Shown piece by piece: positions 41,618 through 50,300 of a stretch of 64,000 nt of DNA (positions within the stretch are counted from its first letter, which is position 1; each line of letters begins with the position of its first letter). This DNA comes from Flavobacterium sp. PMTSA4 (GTDB lineage: Bacteria > Bacteroidota > Bacteroidia > Flavobacteriales > Flavobacteriaceae), in assembly GCF_032098525.1 (NCBI RefSeq), contig NZ_CP134890.1, forward strand, positions 1,426,001 to 1,490,000, written 5' to 3'. A model generated the notes under the pieces. It did no database searches and was not told where the DNA came from. It worked only from the letters and a program-made list of their open reading frames with translations. The translations under genes and the position numbers were made by a program.

Positions 41618-43516
41618 ATGTCTAAAGCATTAGAAATCCTTAAACTTTATTGGAAACACGATTCTTTTAGACCACTTCAAGAAGACATTATCAATTCGGT
41701 TATTGAAGGAAAAGATACTTTTGCATTAATGCCAACTGGCGGAGGAAAATCGATTTGTTTTCAAATTCCAGCAATGATTAATGATGGATTATGCTTGGTG
41801 ATTTCTCCTTTGGTAGCATTAATGAAAGACCAAGTTCAAAATCTTCAAAACAAAGGAATAAAAGCAATTGCTTTGACTGGTGGAATAAATGAAAACGAAA
41901 TTATAGAATTACTGGATAATTGTCAGTATGGAAATTACAAATTTCTATATATTTCTCCTGAACGTTTGCAAAGTGATTGGATTTTGGAACGCATTAAAAA
42001 TCTACCTTTAAATCTAATTGCAATTGACGAAGCACATTGCGTTTCACAATGGGGACATGATTTTAGACCTGCATATTTAAAAATAAACCAATTAAAAGAG
42101 TATTTTCCAAGCATTCCTTTCTTGGCTTTGACTGCTACTGCTACTCAGCGAGTTCAAAATGATATTATTGAAAAACTTGAACTTAATGATTGTCAAATAT
42201 TTTCAAAATCATTTGCAAGAGAAAATTTGGCTTATATGGTTTTTGAAGTTGAAGATAAAATATATTTGGCTCAACAAATCCTAAAAAAAAATCCAGAATC
42301 TTCTATTATATATGTAACCAATAGAAAATCATGTATTGATATTTCAAACCAATTAGATAATCTTGGTTTTACTTCTACCTATTATCACGGCGGATTAACT
42401 CCAAAAGATAAAGAAAACCATATGAAACTTTGGATGAATGAAAAAGTTCAAGTTATGGTTGCTACAAATGCTTTTGGAATGGGAATTGACAAAGCCAATG
42501 TAAAAACAATAATTCATTTACATTTACCAAGTAATTTAGAAAATTATTATCAAGAAGCAGGACGTGCAGGCAGAAATGGAGATAAATCATTTGCAGTTTT
42601 ATTAGCAAACCCATCTGATTTAATTCATGCTGAATCACAATTCATTTATGTTTTACCGGATAAAGATTTTCTAAATTTGGTTTTCAACAAATTATGCAAT
42701 TTTCTCAGAATAGCTTATGGTGAAGGAATTAATGAACAATTTAATTTTAATTTTCATCAATTTTGCATCCAATATGATTTACCTTCTTTGAAAACTTATA
42801 ATGCTTTACAATTTTTAGACAATCAGGGAATCATTACTTTCAATCAAGAATTTTCAGAAAAAATAACAATTCAATTTCTAATATCTTCAAAAGAATTAAT
42901 TCGATACATTAGTTTGAATTCAAATGATGAAGAAATCATTTTAACAATTTTAAGAACCTATCCTGGCATTTATGATCTGCAAACTAATTTTAATCTTAAA
43001 CTGATTTCAAAAAAATCAAATTCATCAGAAGAAAAAGTTCTAAGACTTTTAGAAAAATTAAAAGAAAAAAACATCATTGAATTAATTTCCAAAAAAAATG
43101 ATTCAATAATTACTTTCAATGAAGTAAGAGAAGATGAAAGAACGATTAATCGTGTTACCAAATCATTAGAGCAAATTAATTCTTTAAAAATTCAACAGCT
43201 TAAATCTGTAATTGAATATGCAACCAATAATAAAGAATGTAAAAACAAAACACTTCTCGCCTATTTTGGTGAAACTGTTGAGCAAGATTGTGGTATTTGT
43301 TCCTATTGCATAAACAAAGAAACCCATAAAAAAGATAATTCAAATTTGATTACCAAAATCATTGAATTTTTAAAAAAAGATGATTTAAGTTCAAGAGAAA
43401 TTCAAAAGAATACTAAATCAAAAGAAGATGATGTTATTTTTGCACTACAAACTTTAATGGAAGAAGACATAATAACGATTAAACCGAATAATTTATATTC
43501 GTTAAAAAAGAAATAG
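41618..43516 (+). CDS. RecQ-family ATP-dependent DNA helicase
   Basis: A 632-residue 3'-5' DNA helicase of recombination repair. Walker A is M-P-T-G-G-G-K-S (38-45), the DEAH box is at 137-140, and motif VI is Q-E-A-G-R-A-G-R. A four-cysteine zinc-binding region (C-x16-C-x2-C-x2-C, about 545-570) and a winged-helix end follow. No HRDC domain is apparent, so this is a shorter RecQ form. Its stop codon abuts the fmt start with no gap, so they are translated in tandem. Confidence 0.93.
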   Translation: MSKALEILKLYWKHDSFRPLQEDIINSVIEGKDTFALMPTGGGKSICFQIPAMINDGLCLVISPLVALMKDQVQNLQNKGIKAIALTGGINENEIIELLDNCQYGNYKFLYISPERLQSDWILERIKNLPLNLIAIDEAHCVSQWGHDFRPAYLKINQLKEYFPSIPFLALTATATQRVQNDIIEKLELNDCQIFSKSFARENLAYMVFEVEDKIYLAQQILKKNPESSIIYVTNRKSCIDISNQLDNLGFTSTYYHGGLTPKDKENHMKLWMNEKVQVMVATNAFGMGIDKANVKTIIHLHLPSNLENYYQEAGRAGRNGDKSFAVLLANPSDLIHAESQFIYVLPDKDFLNLVFNKLCNFLRIAYGEGINEQFNFNFHQFCIQYDLPSLKTYNALQFLDNQGIITFNQEFSEKITIQFLISSKELIRYISLNSNDEEIILTILRTYPGIYDLQTNFNLKLISKKSNSSEEKVLRLLEKLKEKNIIELISKKNDSIITFNEVREDERTINRVTKSLEQINSLKIQQLKSVIEYATNNKECKNKTLLAYFGETVEQDCGICSYCINKETHKKDNSNLITKIIEFLKKDDLSSREIQKNTKSKEDDVIFALQTLMEEDIITIKPNNLYSLKKK

Positions 43517-44464
43517 ATGGAAAAACTACGAATAGTTTTCATGGGAACACCCGAATTTGCTGTTGGGATTTTAGAAACAATCATCAAAAATAATTATGAA
43601 GTTGTTGGTGTAATTACTGCTGCTGACAAACCTGCTGGTCGAGGACAAAAGATAAAATACTCAGCCGTAAAAGAATTTGCTCTTGAAAATAATTTGAAGT
43701 TATTGCAACCAACAAATCTAAAAGATGAAAGTTTTTTGGAAGAATTAAAAAAATTGAATGCAAATCTTCAAGTTGTTGTTGCTTTCAGAATGCTTCCTGA
43801 AGTAGTTTGGAGAATGCCAAAATATGGTACATTTAATTTACACGCGTCTTTGTTGCCAAATTACCGTGGAGCTGCGCCTATAAATTGGGCGATTATTAAT
43901 GGCGAAACAAAAACTGGGGTAACAACTTTTTTTATTGATGAAAAAATTGATACTGGCGCAATGATTCTATCAGAAGAAATTGAAATTACTCCAAATGAAA
44001 ATGCTGGAGAATTACATGATAGATTAATGTTATTAGGAAGTGATGCTGTTGTAAAAACACTTTCATTAATAGAAAATGGAAATATTGAAACTACAATTCA
44101 AAAAGATACTGTCGGAATAAAAACTGCTTATAAACTCAACAAAGAAAATTGTAAAATTGATTGGACTAAAACAGGAACTGAAATTCATAATTTAATTCGA
44201 GGACTATCTCCATATCCATGTGCTTGGTGTTTTTTTGTTGATGGAAATAATGAATGGAACGTAAAAATTTATGATGCTAATTATATTGAAGAAAAACATC
44301 ATTTAGAAATCGGCAAAATTATTTCATCTAAAAAAGAAATAAAAGTTGCCGTTAAAAATGGATTTATTTTTATAAACTCATTACAATTTCCTGGGAAAAA
44401 GAAAATGAACACTTCAGAATTGCTAAATGGCATTCAATTTTCTGGTCTAGCACAAGCAAAATAA
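43517..44464 (+). CDS. Methionyl-tRNA formyltransferase
   Basis: A 315-residue enzyme that formylates initiator Met-tRNA with 10-formyl-THF. The start F-M-G-T-P-E-F-A-V, the catalytic segment N107-x-H109-A-S-L-L-P-N-Y-R-G-A-A-P-I-N-W and the D-T-G-A-M loop are all present, and the C-terminal OB-like domain is complete. It starts immediately at the recQ stop. Confidence 0.95.
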   Translation: MEKLRIVFMGTPEFAVGILETIIKNNYEVVGVITAADKPAGRGQKIKYSAVKEFALENNLKLLQPTNLKDESFLEELKKLNANLQVVVAFRMLPEVVWRMPKYGTFNLHASLLPNYRGAAPINWAIINGETKTGVTTFFIDEKIDTGAMILSEEIEITPNENAGELHDRLMLLGSDAVVKTLSLIENGNIETTIQKDTVGIKTAYKLNKENCKIDWTKTGTEIHNLIRGLSPYPCAWCFFVDGNNEWNVKIYDANYIEEKHHLEIGKIISSKKEIKVAVKNGFIFINSLQFPGKKKMNTSELLNGIQFSGLAQAK

Positions 44465-44480
44465 GGCAGTCAAAGCAAAA

Positions 44481-44531
44481 TCATCGACAAAAAGCATAGG
44501 TTTATCAACAAATGTTTTAAGTTATCAACAA
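44481..44531. repeat. Three spaced DnaA-box-like repeats upstream of HU
   Basis: TCATCGACAAA (44481), TTATCAACAAA (44502) and TTATCAACAAA (44522) occur in direct orientation with a period of 20-21 nt, two turns of the helix. TTATCAACA differs from the DnaA box TTATCCACA at one position. They lie about 25-75 nt upstream of the HU promoter. Confidence 0.5.
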
Positions 44532-44556
44532 AAAAGTCAAAAAAACCCCAAATCTC

Positions 44557-44586
44557 TTGCGTGGTAAGGAATTCCTATTAATTTTG
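44557..44586 (+). promoter_or_regulatory. Bacteroidetes-type promoter of the HU gene
   Basis: TTG (44557-44559) and TAATTTTG (44579-44586) have a 19-bp spacer. The start would be near 44592, about 39 nt before the ATG at 44631. An in-frame start at 44601 would leave almost no leader, so the later ATG is preferred. Confidence 0.8.
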
Positions 44587-44630
44587 TTTATTATAACTTA
44601 ATGTTTAACCAACAATTAATAACTATTATT

Positions 44631-44903
44631 ATGAACAAATCAGAATTAATCGATGCAATTGCAGCTGACGCTGGTATCACAAAAGCTGCTGCAAAATTGG
44701 CTTTAGAATCATTTTTAGGAAATGTAAGTGGAACTTTGAAAAAAGGAGGAAGAGTTTCTTTAGTAGGTTTCGGATCATGGTCAGTATCTAAAAGAGCTGC
44801 AAGAGATGGAAGAAATCCACAAACTGGAAAAACTATCAAAATCAAAGCTAAAAATGTAGTTAAATTTAAAGCTGGTGCTGAATTAGATGGTGCAGTAAAC
44901 TAA
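44631..44903 (+). CDS. HU-family DNA-binding protein
   Basis: A 90-residue nucleoid protein from the ATG at 44631. It begins M-N-K-S-E-L-I-D-A-I-A-A-D-A-G and has the beta-arm segment R-D-G-R-N-P-Q-T-G-K-T-I-K-I-K-A. It bends DNA as a dimer. The gene has its own strong promoter, an upstream repeat array and a strong terminator, typical of an abundant protein. Confidence 0.95.
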   Translation: MNKSELIDAIAADAGITKAAAKLALESFLGNVSGTLKKGGRVSLVGFGSWSVSKRAARDGRNPQTGKTIKIKAKNVVKFKAGAELDGAVN

Positions 44904-44927
44904 TATTAGTTTCACTAAAAATATTTT

Positions 44928-44957
44928 AAAACCACATCAATTGATGTGGTTTTTTTG
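44928..44957 (+). terminator. Terminator of the HU gene
   Basis: AAACCACATCAA and TTGATGTGGTTT form a perfect palindrome centred at 44940/44941, followed by a further T run. Confidence 0.9.
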
Positions 44958-45024
44958 TTTTTTTTAGGTATTGATTAGCTTTTACAAATACTTTTTCCTA
45001 ATTTTAATCAAAATTTGATGGAAA

Positions 45025-45585
45025 ATGATTTCAGAAAAATTAAAAAAAGGCACTCTACTTATATCAGAACCTTCAATAATTGGTGACTTATCTTTTAATC
45101 GTTCTGTTATATTGTTAGCAGACCATAATAATGATGGCTCTGTGGGTTTTATCATTAACAAACCATTGGATTATTCTATACATGATTTGATTCCTGAAGT
45201 AAATTCAAATTTCACCGTTTATAATGGTGGTCCAGTTGAACAAGACAATTTGTACTTTATTCATAATGTTCCTGAACTTATACCCAATAGTATTGAAATT
45301 TCTAATGGAATATTTTGGGGTGGTGATTTTGAAACTACAAAAAATTTAATCAACAACAACGAAATCAAAAAACACAATATCCGTTTCTTTCTTGGATACT
45401 CAGGATGGGAAAGCAATCAATTAGAAAATGAAATGCTTGCTAGCTCATGGATTGTCATTAAAAACAATCACGGAAACAAAATTTTAAAAAAATCTGTTAG
45501 TGATTTTTGGAAAGAAAAGATTATTGAACTTGGTGGTGATTATTTAATATGGTCTAATGCTCCAGAAAATCCTATACTTAATTAA
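45025..45585 (+). CDS. YqgE/AlgH family protein
   Basis: A 186-residue protein with the family start K-G-T-L-L-I-S-E-P, then S-V-I-L-L-A-D-H-N-N-D-G-S-V-G-F-I-I-N-K-P-L and later G-Y-S-G-W. The fold is known, but the role is not; a link to alginate regulation in Pseudomonas does not carry over. The stop codon overlaps the convergent aminotransferase gene by 8 nt. Confidence 0.92.
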   Translation: MISEKLKKGTLLISEPSIIGDLSFNRSVILLADHNNDGSVGFIINKPLDYSIHDLIPEVNSNFTVYNGGPVEQDNLYFIHNVPELIPNSIEISNGIFWGGDFETTKNLINNNEIKKHNIRFFLGYSGWESNQLENEMLASSWIVIKNNHGNKILKKSVSDFWKEKIIELGGDYLIWSNAPENPILN

Positions 45586-46417
45586 TAGATATTGATTGGT
45601 TTAATTTTTCCAATAGCCTTTCTGAAAAAACACTTCCAAAGTCTTTTTTTCTATATTTTGAAATAGGTTGAATTCCTGCAATCACATTTGTAATAAATAA
45701 TTCGTCTGCCTTTTGCAAATCGAAAGGCGAAATGCTTTCTTCTTTGAATTCAATTTCAGGAAATAATTTCAATAACTGAATAATTTGTTTTCTCATAATT
45801 CCATTTAGACAACCATCTGAAATTGGTGGAGTAATTAATCTGTAATTAGTGAGCATAAAAATATTTCCAGAAATTGTTTCAATAACATTCTTTTCGTCGT
45901 TTAACATTATACAAGAATCAAATTCATTTTCCTTAGCAAAAACGCTAGCAACAACTTGAGTTATTTTACTTGTAGTTTTAAGAGTTGATAATAGTTGTTT
46001 TGGAATGTGATTATCTTTATATAAATCAACTTCAAATTTTTTATCTTTAATAAAATAGGCTTTGCTTTCTAAATCAGTTGCCTGAATAACAAAAGAAATT
46101 GAGTTAGTTTGCGGACTGTAAAAACCTCCTTCATTCCTATAAACTGTGAATCTAACACGAGCAGAATTATTCAAATTTAATTCATTCACTAAAATCATAA
46201 TCTGATTTTCTAAATACTCTAATGTAAAACTCATAGGAATTTCCATCCTAACAATTCTCATTGAAGCCATTAATCTAAAATAATGATCTTCAAAAAAAAG
46301 TATTTTCCCGTTTACAACTTTCATCGTCTCAAAAACACCATCACCAAATAAAAAAGAACGATTGGAATTTGAAATTTGAAAATCTGAATCAACTAATGTA
46401 CCGTTAAAATTTACCAT
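45578..46417 (-). CDS. Class IV aminotransferase (PLP-dependent)
   Basis: A 279-residue enzyme from the ATG at 46417 (an in-frame upstream start adds six residues). The fold-type IV features are F-G-D-G-V-F-E-T-M near the start, an expected PLP lysine in the middle (T-L-K-T-T-S-K) and E-T-I-S-G-N-I-F-M. Members are branched-chain or D-amino-acid aminotransferases or aminodeoxychorismate lyase (PabC); the sequence alone does not choose. It is preceded by a terminator, so it is a separate unit. Confidence 0.85.
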   Translation of the reverse strand: MVNFNGTLVDSDFQISNSNRSFLFGDGVFETMKVVNGKILFFEDHYFRLMASMRIVRMEIPMSFTLEYLENQIMILVNELNLNNSARVRFTVYRNEGGFYSPQTNSISFVIQATDLESKAYFIKDKKFEVDLYKDNHIPKQLLSTLKTTSKITQVVASVFAKENEFDSCIMLNDEKNVIETISGNIFMLTNYRLITPPISDGCLNGIMRKQIIQLLKLFPEIEFKEESISPFDLQKADELFITNVIAGIQPISKYRKKDFGSVFSERLLEKLNQSISIN

Positions 46418-46450
46418 AAAAAAACCGCTTTGCAATTAATACAAAACGGT
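46418..46450 (-). terminator. Terminator of the START-like gene
   Basis: On the minus strand ACCGTTTTG pairs with CAAAGCGGT with one U-G wobble and is followed by eight Ts. It lies between the START-like gene and the aminotransferase start. Confidence 0.85.
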
Positions 46451-46474
46451 GCAAATATAAGTTATTCTTATAAT

Positions 46475-46867
46475 TTAGTTTGAGCCTATCACGTGTTTTA
46501 AATCGGAAACTTGATTTTCCCACAATAATTTTGCTTCCTCAATTTCATCTTCAGGAGCGAAATCAACAACCAATAAAGAAACATCTTTAGTAATTTCATC
46601 CTCTAATATTCTCAATTCAAAATAAAAGTCTGTATCTTTTTTATCCTCATCAACCCATTTAAATTTTACTTTTTCGCCACTTTTTTTAGAAGCCAATCTT
46701 GCAAATTCTTCAACATCATCCCATATAAAAGTGAAAAATTCTCCTCTCGAATTCACTTTATCAGCAAACCATTCTTGTAGACCTGAAGGATTTGAAATAT
46801 ATTGATATAATAATTGAGGTGATGAATTTATTGGAAATTCTAACTCATATCTAATTTTAGTTTCCAT
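46475..46867 (-). CDS. START-like domain protein
   Basis: A 130-residue cytosolic protein matching the START-like (SRPBCC) domain of Bacteroidetes: Y-E-L-E-F-P-I-N-S-S-P-Q-L-L-Y-Q-Y-I-S-N-P-S-G-L-Q-E-W-F-A-D and a C-terminal helix. The helix-grip fold forms a hydrophobic pocket that often binds lipids or other ligands. The ligand is unknown. It is monocistronic with its own terminator. Confidence 0.85.
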   Translation of the reverse strand: METKIRYELEFPINSSPQLLYQYISNPSGLQEWFADKVNSRGEFFTFIWDDVEEFARLASKKSGEKVKFKWVDEDKKDTDFYFELRILEDEITKDVSLLVVDFAPEDEIEEAKLLWENQVSDLKHVIGSN

Positions 46868-46953
46868 ACTTTGATTTAAATTTTGGGAAATATATAGAAT
46901 TATCTATCAAAAAAAAAACGTTTTTTAAAAATAAAAAAAATACACAATTAATG

Positions 46954-46984
46954 TTTGCAACCATTAATAATAATTTTATATTTG
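46954..46984 (+). promoter_or_regulatory. Bacteroidetes-type promoter of the tRNA gene
   Basis: TTTG (46954-46957) and TATATTTG (46977-46984), spaced by 19 bp. The start falls near 46990, ten nucleotides before the tRNA. Confidence 0.8.
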
Positions 46985-46999
46985 CACCCGCTAACTAAT

Positions 47000-47073
47000 G
47001 GCGAGGTAGCTCAGTTGGTTAGAGCGCAGGATTCATAACCCTGAGGTCGGGAGTTCAAATCTCCCTCTCGCTA
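47000..47073 (+). tRNA. tRNA-Met (CAT anticodon)
   Basis: A 74-nt tRNA with discriminator A73 and no encoded CCA. The 7-bp acceptor stem starts GGCGAGG and includes G-U at 1-72 and 7-66. D arm, T arm (GGGAG/CTCCC) and anticodon loop TTCATAA are in place. The CAU anticodon and the absence of the three G-C pairs of initiator tRNA point to elongator Met, although a lysidine-modified Ile tRNA has the same anticodon. A31 faces C39, a mismatch at the top of the anticodon stem. Confidence 0.92.
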
Positions 47074-47077
47074 CATT

Positions 47078-47112
47078 AAAACTCCATCTTAAATTTAAGG
47101 TGGAGTTTTTTT
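47078..47112 (+). terminator. Terminator of the tRNA gene
   Basis: ACTCCATCTTAAA pairs with TTTAAGGTGGAGT with one wobble, and seven Ts follow. It ends the single-gene tRNA unit. Confidence 0.88.
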
Positions 47113-47163
47113 ATATCCATTTTTTACTTACTATTTATCTTATTATAATACATTAACGATGTA

Positions 47164-47300
47164 TTTTGTCGATTAAATTTGCATTTAATCTATATTTCTT
47201 TCAAAAAAAATATTTAATTATTGTAATATTTATCATAAATATTTTAATTAAAAGTGCATTTCATCGATTTTTTAATGCTTTTTGTCGATTTTTTTAATGT
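47164..47300. repeat. Repeated TCGAT motifs upstream of the giant surface protein
   Basis: TTTTGTCGAT occurs at 47164 and a longer version at 47259 (TTTCATCGATTTTTTAATG) and 47280 (TTTTGTCGATTTTTTTAATG). The last two are near-identical and adjacent, with a period of about 21-22 nt, and overlap the -33 region of the promoter. This may be an operator. Confidence 0.6.
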
Positions 47301-47314
47301 TTTGTATAAATTTG
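47281..47314 (+). promoter_or_regulatory. Promoter of the giant surface protein gene
   Basis: TTTG (47281-47284) and TAAATTTG (47307-47314) with a 22-bp spacer, longer than the 19 bp of most promoters here. The start would be near 47320, about 40 nt before the ATG. Confidence 0.6.
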
Positions 47315-47358
47315 AAATGTCAAAACAAAATAAAATAACATATCTTAAAATTTGAGTT

Positions 47359-50300
47359 ATGGAAAAAATGCAAATTAGATTGGAAAATTGGTATATAATG
47401 TTGATTACATTATTTGTAATTAATATTGGATACACACAAACACAAAGAATATACACAACTTCAGGTACTTTTACTCCTCCTGCAGGAGTTAGTACAATTC
47501 AAGTTGAAGCTTATGGAGCTGGCGGCGGCGGCGGATATGGCGGCACATCAAATAAAGATGGCGGCGGCGGCGGCGGCGGCGGCGGATTTTCAAAAAATAC
47601 TTCAATCTCTGTTTCAGCCGGAACAACCTACACTATAACAATAGGTACATTAGGATTAGGTTCTACATCTAGTGTGTCTCCAAATGGTGGTAATGGTGGT
47701 AATACAACTGCTACTTTTGGCTCAACAACAATTACTGCAAACGGTGGAATTGGTGGATTTGGCTATTCAAATGGTGGTGCTGGAGGAACAGGAGGAACAG
47801 GATCTACTTTTAATGGTGGTGCTGGTGGTGCTGGACTTAACGGCCAAGGAAGTGGTGGTGGCGGTGGAGCTGCTGGTACTTCAGGTAATGGTGGAATTGG
47901 ATCTGTACCAACTGGTGGAAGTGCTGGAGGTGGAAACGCTGGTGCTGGAGGTAATGGAACTACTTCGCCGACAGGTGTTGGTTTATCATCATTGACAAAT
48001 TATGGTGGTGGTGGTGGTGGTGGTACCAAAAATTCTTCTGGAGGAAATGGTGCTAATGGATATATGATTATCACTTATACTTGTCCAACATATTCTTTAA
48101 CAAATGCAACGACATCAAATAGTCCTATATGTGTAGGTTCATCTGCATTAGTAAATTTAAATTCATCAAATTTAGGAACAGGAACTTACACGGTAACTTT
48201 TAATTTAAGTGGAGCTACAAATTCAACAGGAAACACTTCAACAATGAATTTCGTAGCAGGAAACCCTGGGTCAGGTACTTTTTCTACTCCTATTTTAAAC
48301 ATTGGTGTAACTAACATAACTATTACTAATCTTTCATCATCAAATTGTAGTAACAGTATAAATTCATTTAATACTACAAGTGTTACTGCTAATCTACCTT
48401 CTACTGCAAATGCAGGAAATAATATAGTAGCTTGTTCGTCAGATTTATTAATTCCAATTACATCTGGTTCAAGTGCTTCAAATTATATTTCTGTTACATG
48501 GACTTCAAATGGAACTGGAACTTTTACAAATCCAAATTCATTAACAAATTGTTTCTATACCCCAAGTTCAGATGATATAATTGCTGGGAATATAACTATA
48601 ACTCTGACTTCTACAAGCACAGGTTGTGCGGATGCAACATCCAACAAAAACTTAACTTTAGTTAATGCACCTGTAGCAAATGCAGGAATAGAAATGAGCA
48701 CATGTTCTTCGAACGGATCAATTAACGTAACTGATAACTCGAGTGCCTCAAACTATACATCTTTAGAATGGACATCAAGTGGAACTGGAACTTTTACTAA
48801 CTCAAATTCATTATCTGATTGTTTTTATACTCCTAGTGCTGATGATATTACAGCAGGAAGTGTTACTTTAACTCTAACAGCTTATGGAAACGCTCCATGT
48901 TTAAGTTCTTCTGCTTCTAAAAATTTAATTATCAGTCAACCTATTGTTGCCGATGCTGGTGCTAATTTTTACACCTGTTATACATCAGGAGATTTTGACA
49001 TTGCAACAGATGCAACTGCATCTAACTTCACTTCAGTAACATGGACTTCAGATGGGACAGGTACTCTAACAAATGAAAATTCATTAACTACTTGTACTTA
49101 TTTACCAAGTGTAACAGATATTTCAACAGGTTACGTAACTTTTACTCTTACAGCTTCAAATTTAGGTTGTTCAGACATAACTTCTACAAAAACAGTCATT
49201 ATGATTTCATCTCCAACAGCTGATGCTGGATCTGAAATTAACACATGTTCCTCTACTGGAGCTGTTAACATAACAGCTGGTTCAAATGCAACTAACTATT
49301 CTTATGTTGAATGGTCTTCTAATGGTACTGGTAGTTTTACTGATTCTAATTCTTTGACTGATTGTACCTATACTCCAAGTGCTGATGATATTACAGCAGG
49401 AAGTGTTATTTTAACTCTAACTGCTTATGGAAACTCACCTTGCGCTAGTACAACAGTTATTAAAAATTTAATTATTAGCCAACCAGTTGTAGTTGATGCA
49501 GGTATTGATTACACAACTTGTTACTCTTCTGGGGATTTAAATATTGCAACTGATGCAACTGCATCCAACTATACTTCAGTTATATGGACTTCAAATGGAA
49601 CAGGTATATTCACAAATGAAAATTCATTAACTAATTGTAAATATACACCAAGTCCAACTGATATATCAACAGGTAATGTAACTTTTACAATTACAGCTTC
49701 AAATTCAGGTTGTTCAGACGTAAATGCTACTAAAACTATAACCATAATCCAATCTCCGACTGTTGATGCAGGTACTGAAATTAACACATGTGCGTCTAAT
49801 GGTGCTGTTAATATAACCGCGGGTTCAAATGCAACCAACTATTCATCTGTTGAATGGTCATCTGATGGTACAGGTACTTTTTCTGACTCTAATTCTTTAA
49901 CTGATTGTACTTATACTCCAAGTGCAGATGATATTACAGCAGGAAGCGTTGTTTTAACTCTTACAACTTATGGAAACGCTCCTTGTGCAAGTATAACTGC
50001 TACTAAAAACTTAACTATTAGTCAACCAATTGTAGCTGATGCTGGTGCTGATTTCACAATTTGTTACTCTTCTGGAGATTTTAATATTTCTTCAGATGCA
50101 ACTGCATCTAACTATATTTCTGTTACATGGACTTCTAATGGCACAGGTACTTTTATTAATACTAATTCATTAAATAATTGTTCATACACTCCAAGTGCAA
50201 CAGATATTTTAACAGGCAATGTGACTTTCACTCTTACAGCTTCAAATTCAGGTTGTTCAGACATAAATGTTAATAAAACTATTACTATTATTTCAGCTCC

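Noticed and set aside
47426..47995. Short plus-strand frames rich in Ala, Val and Leu
   Set aside because: These are shifted readings of the GGC/GGT repeats of the giant gene.
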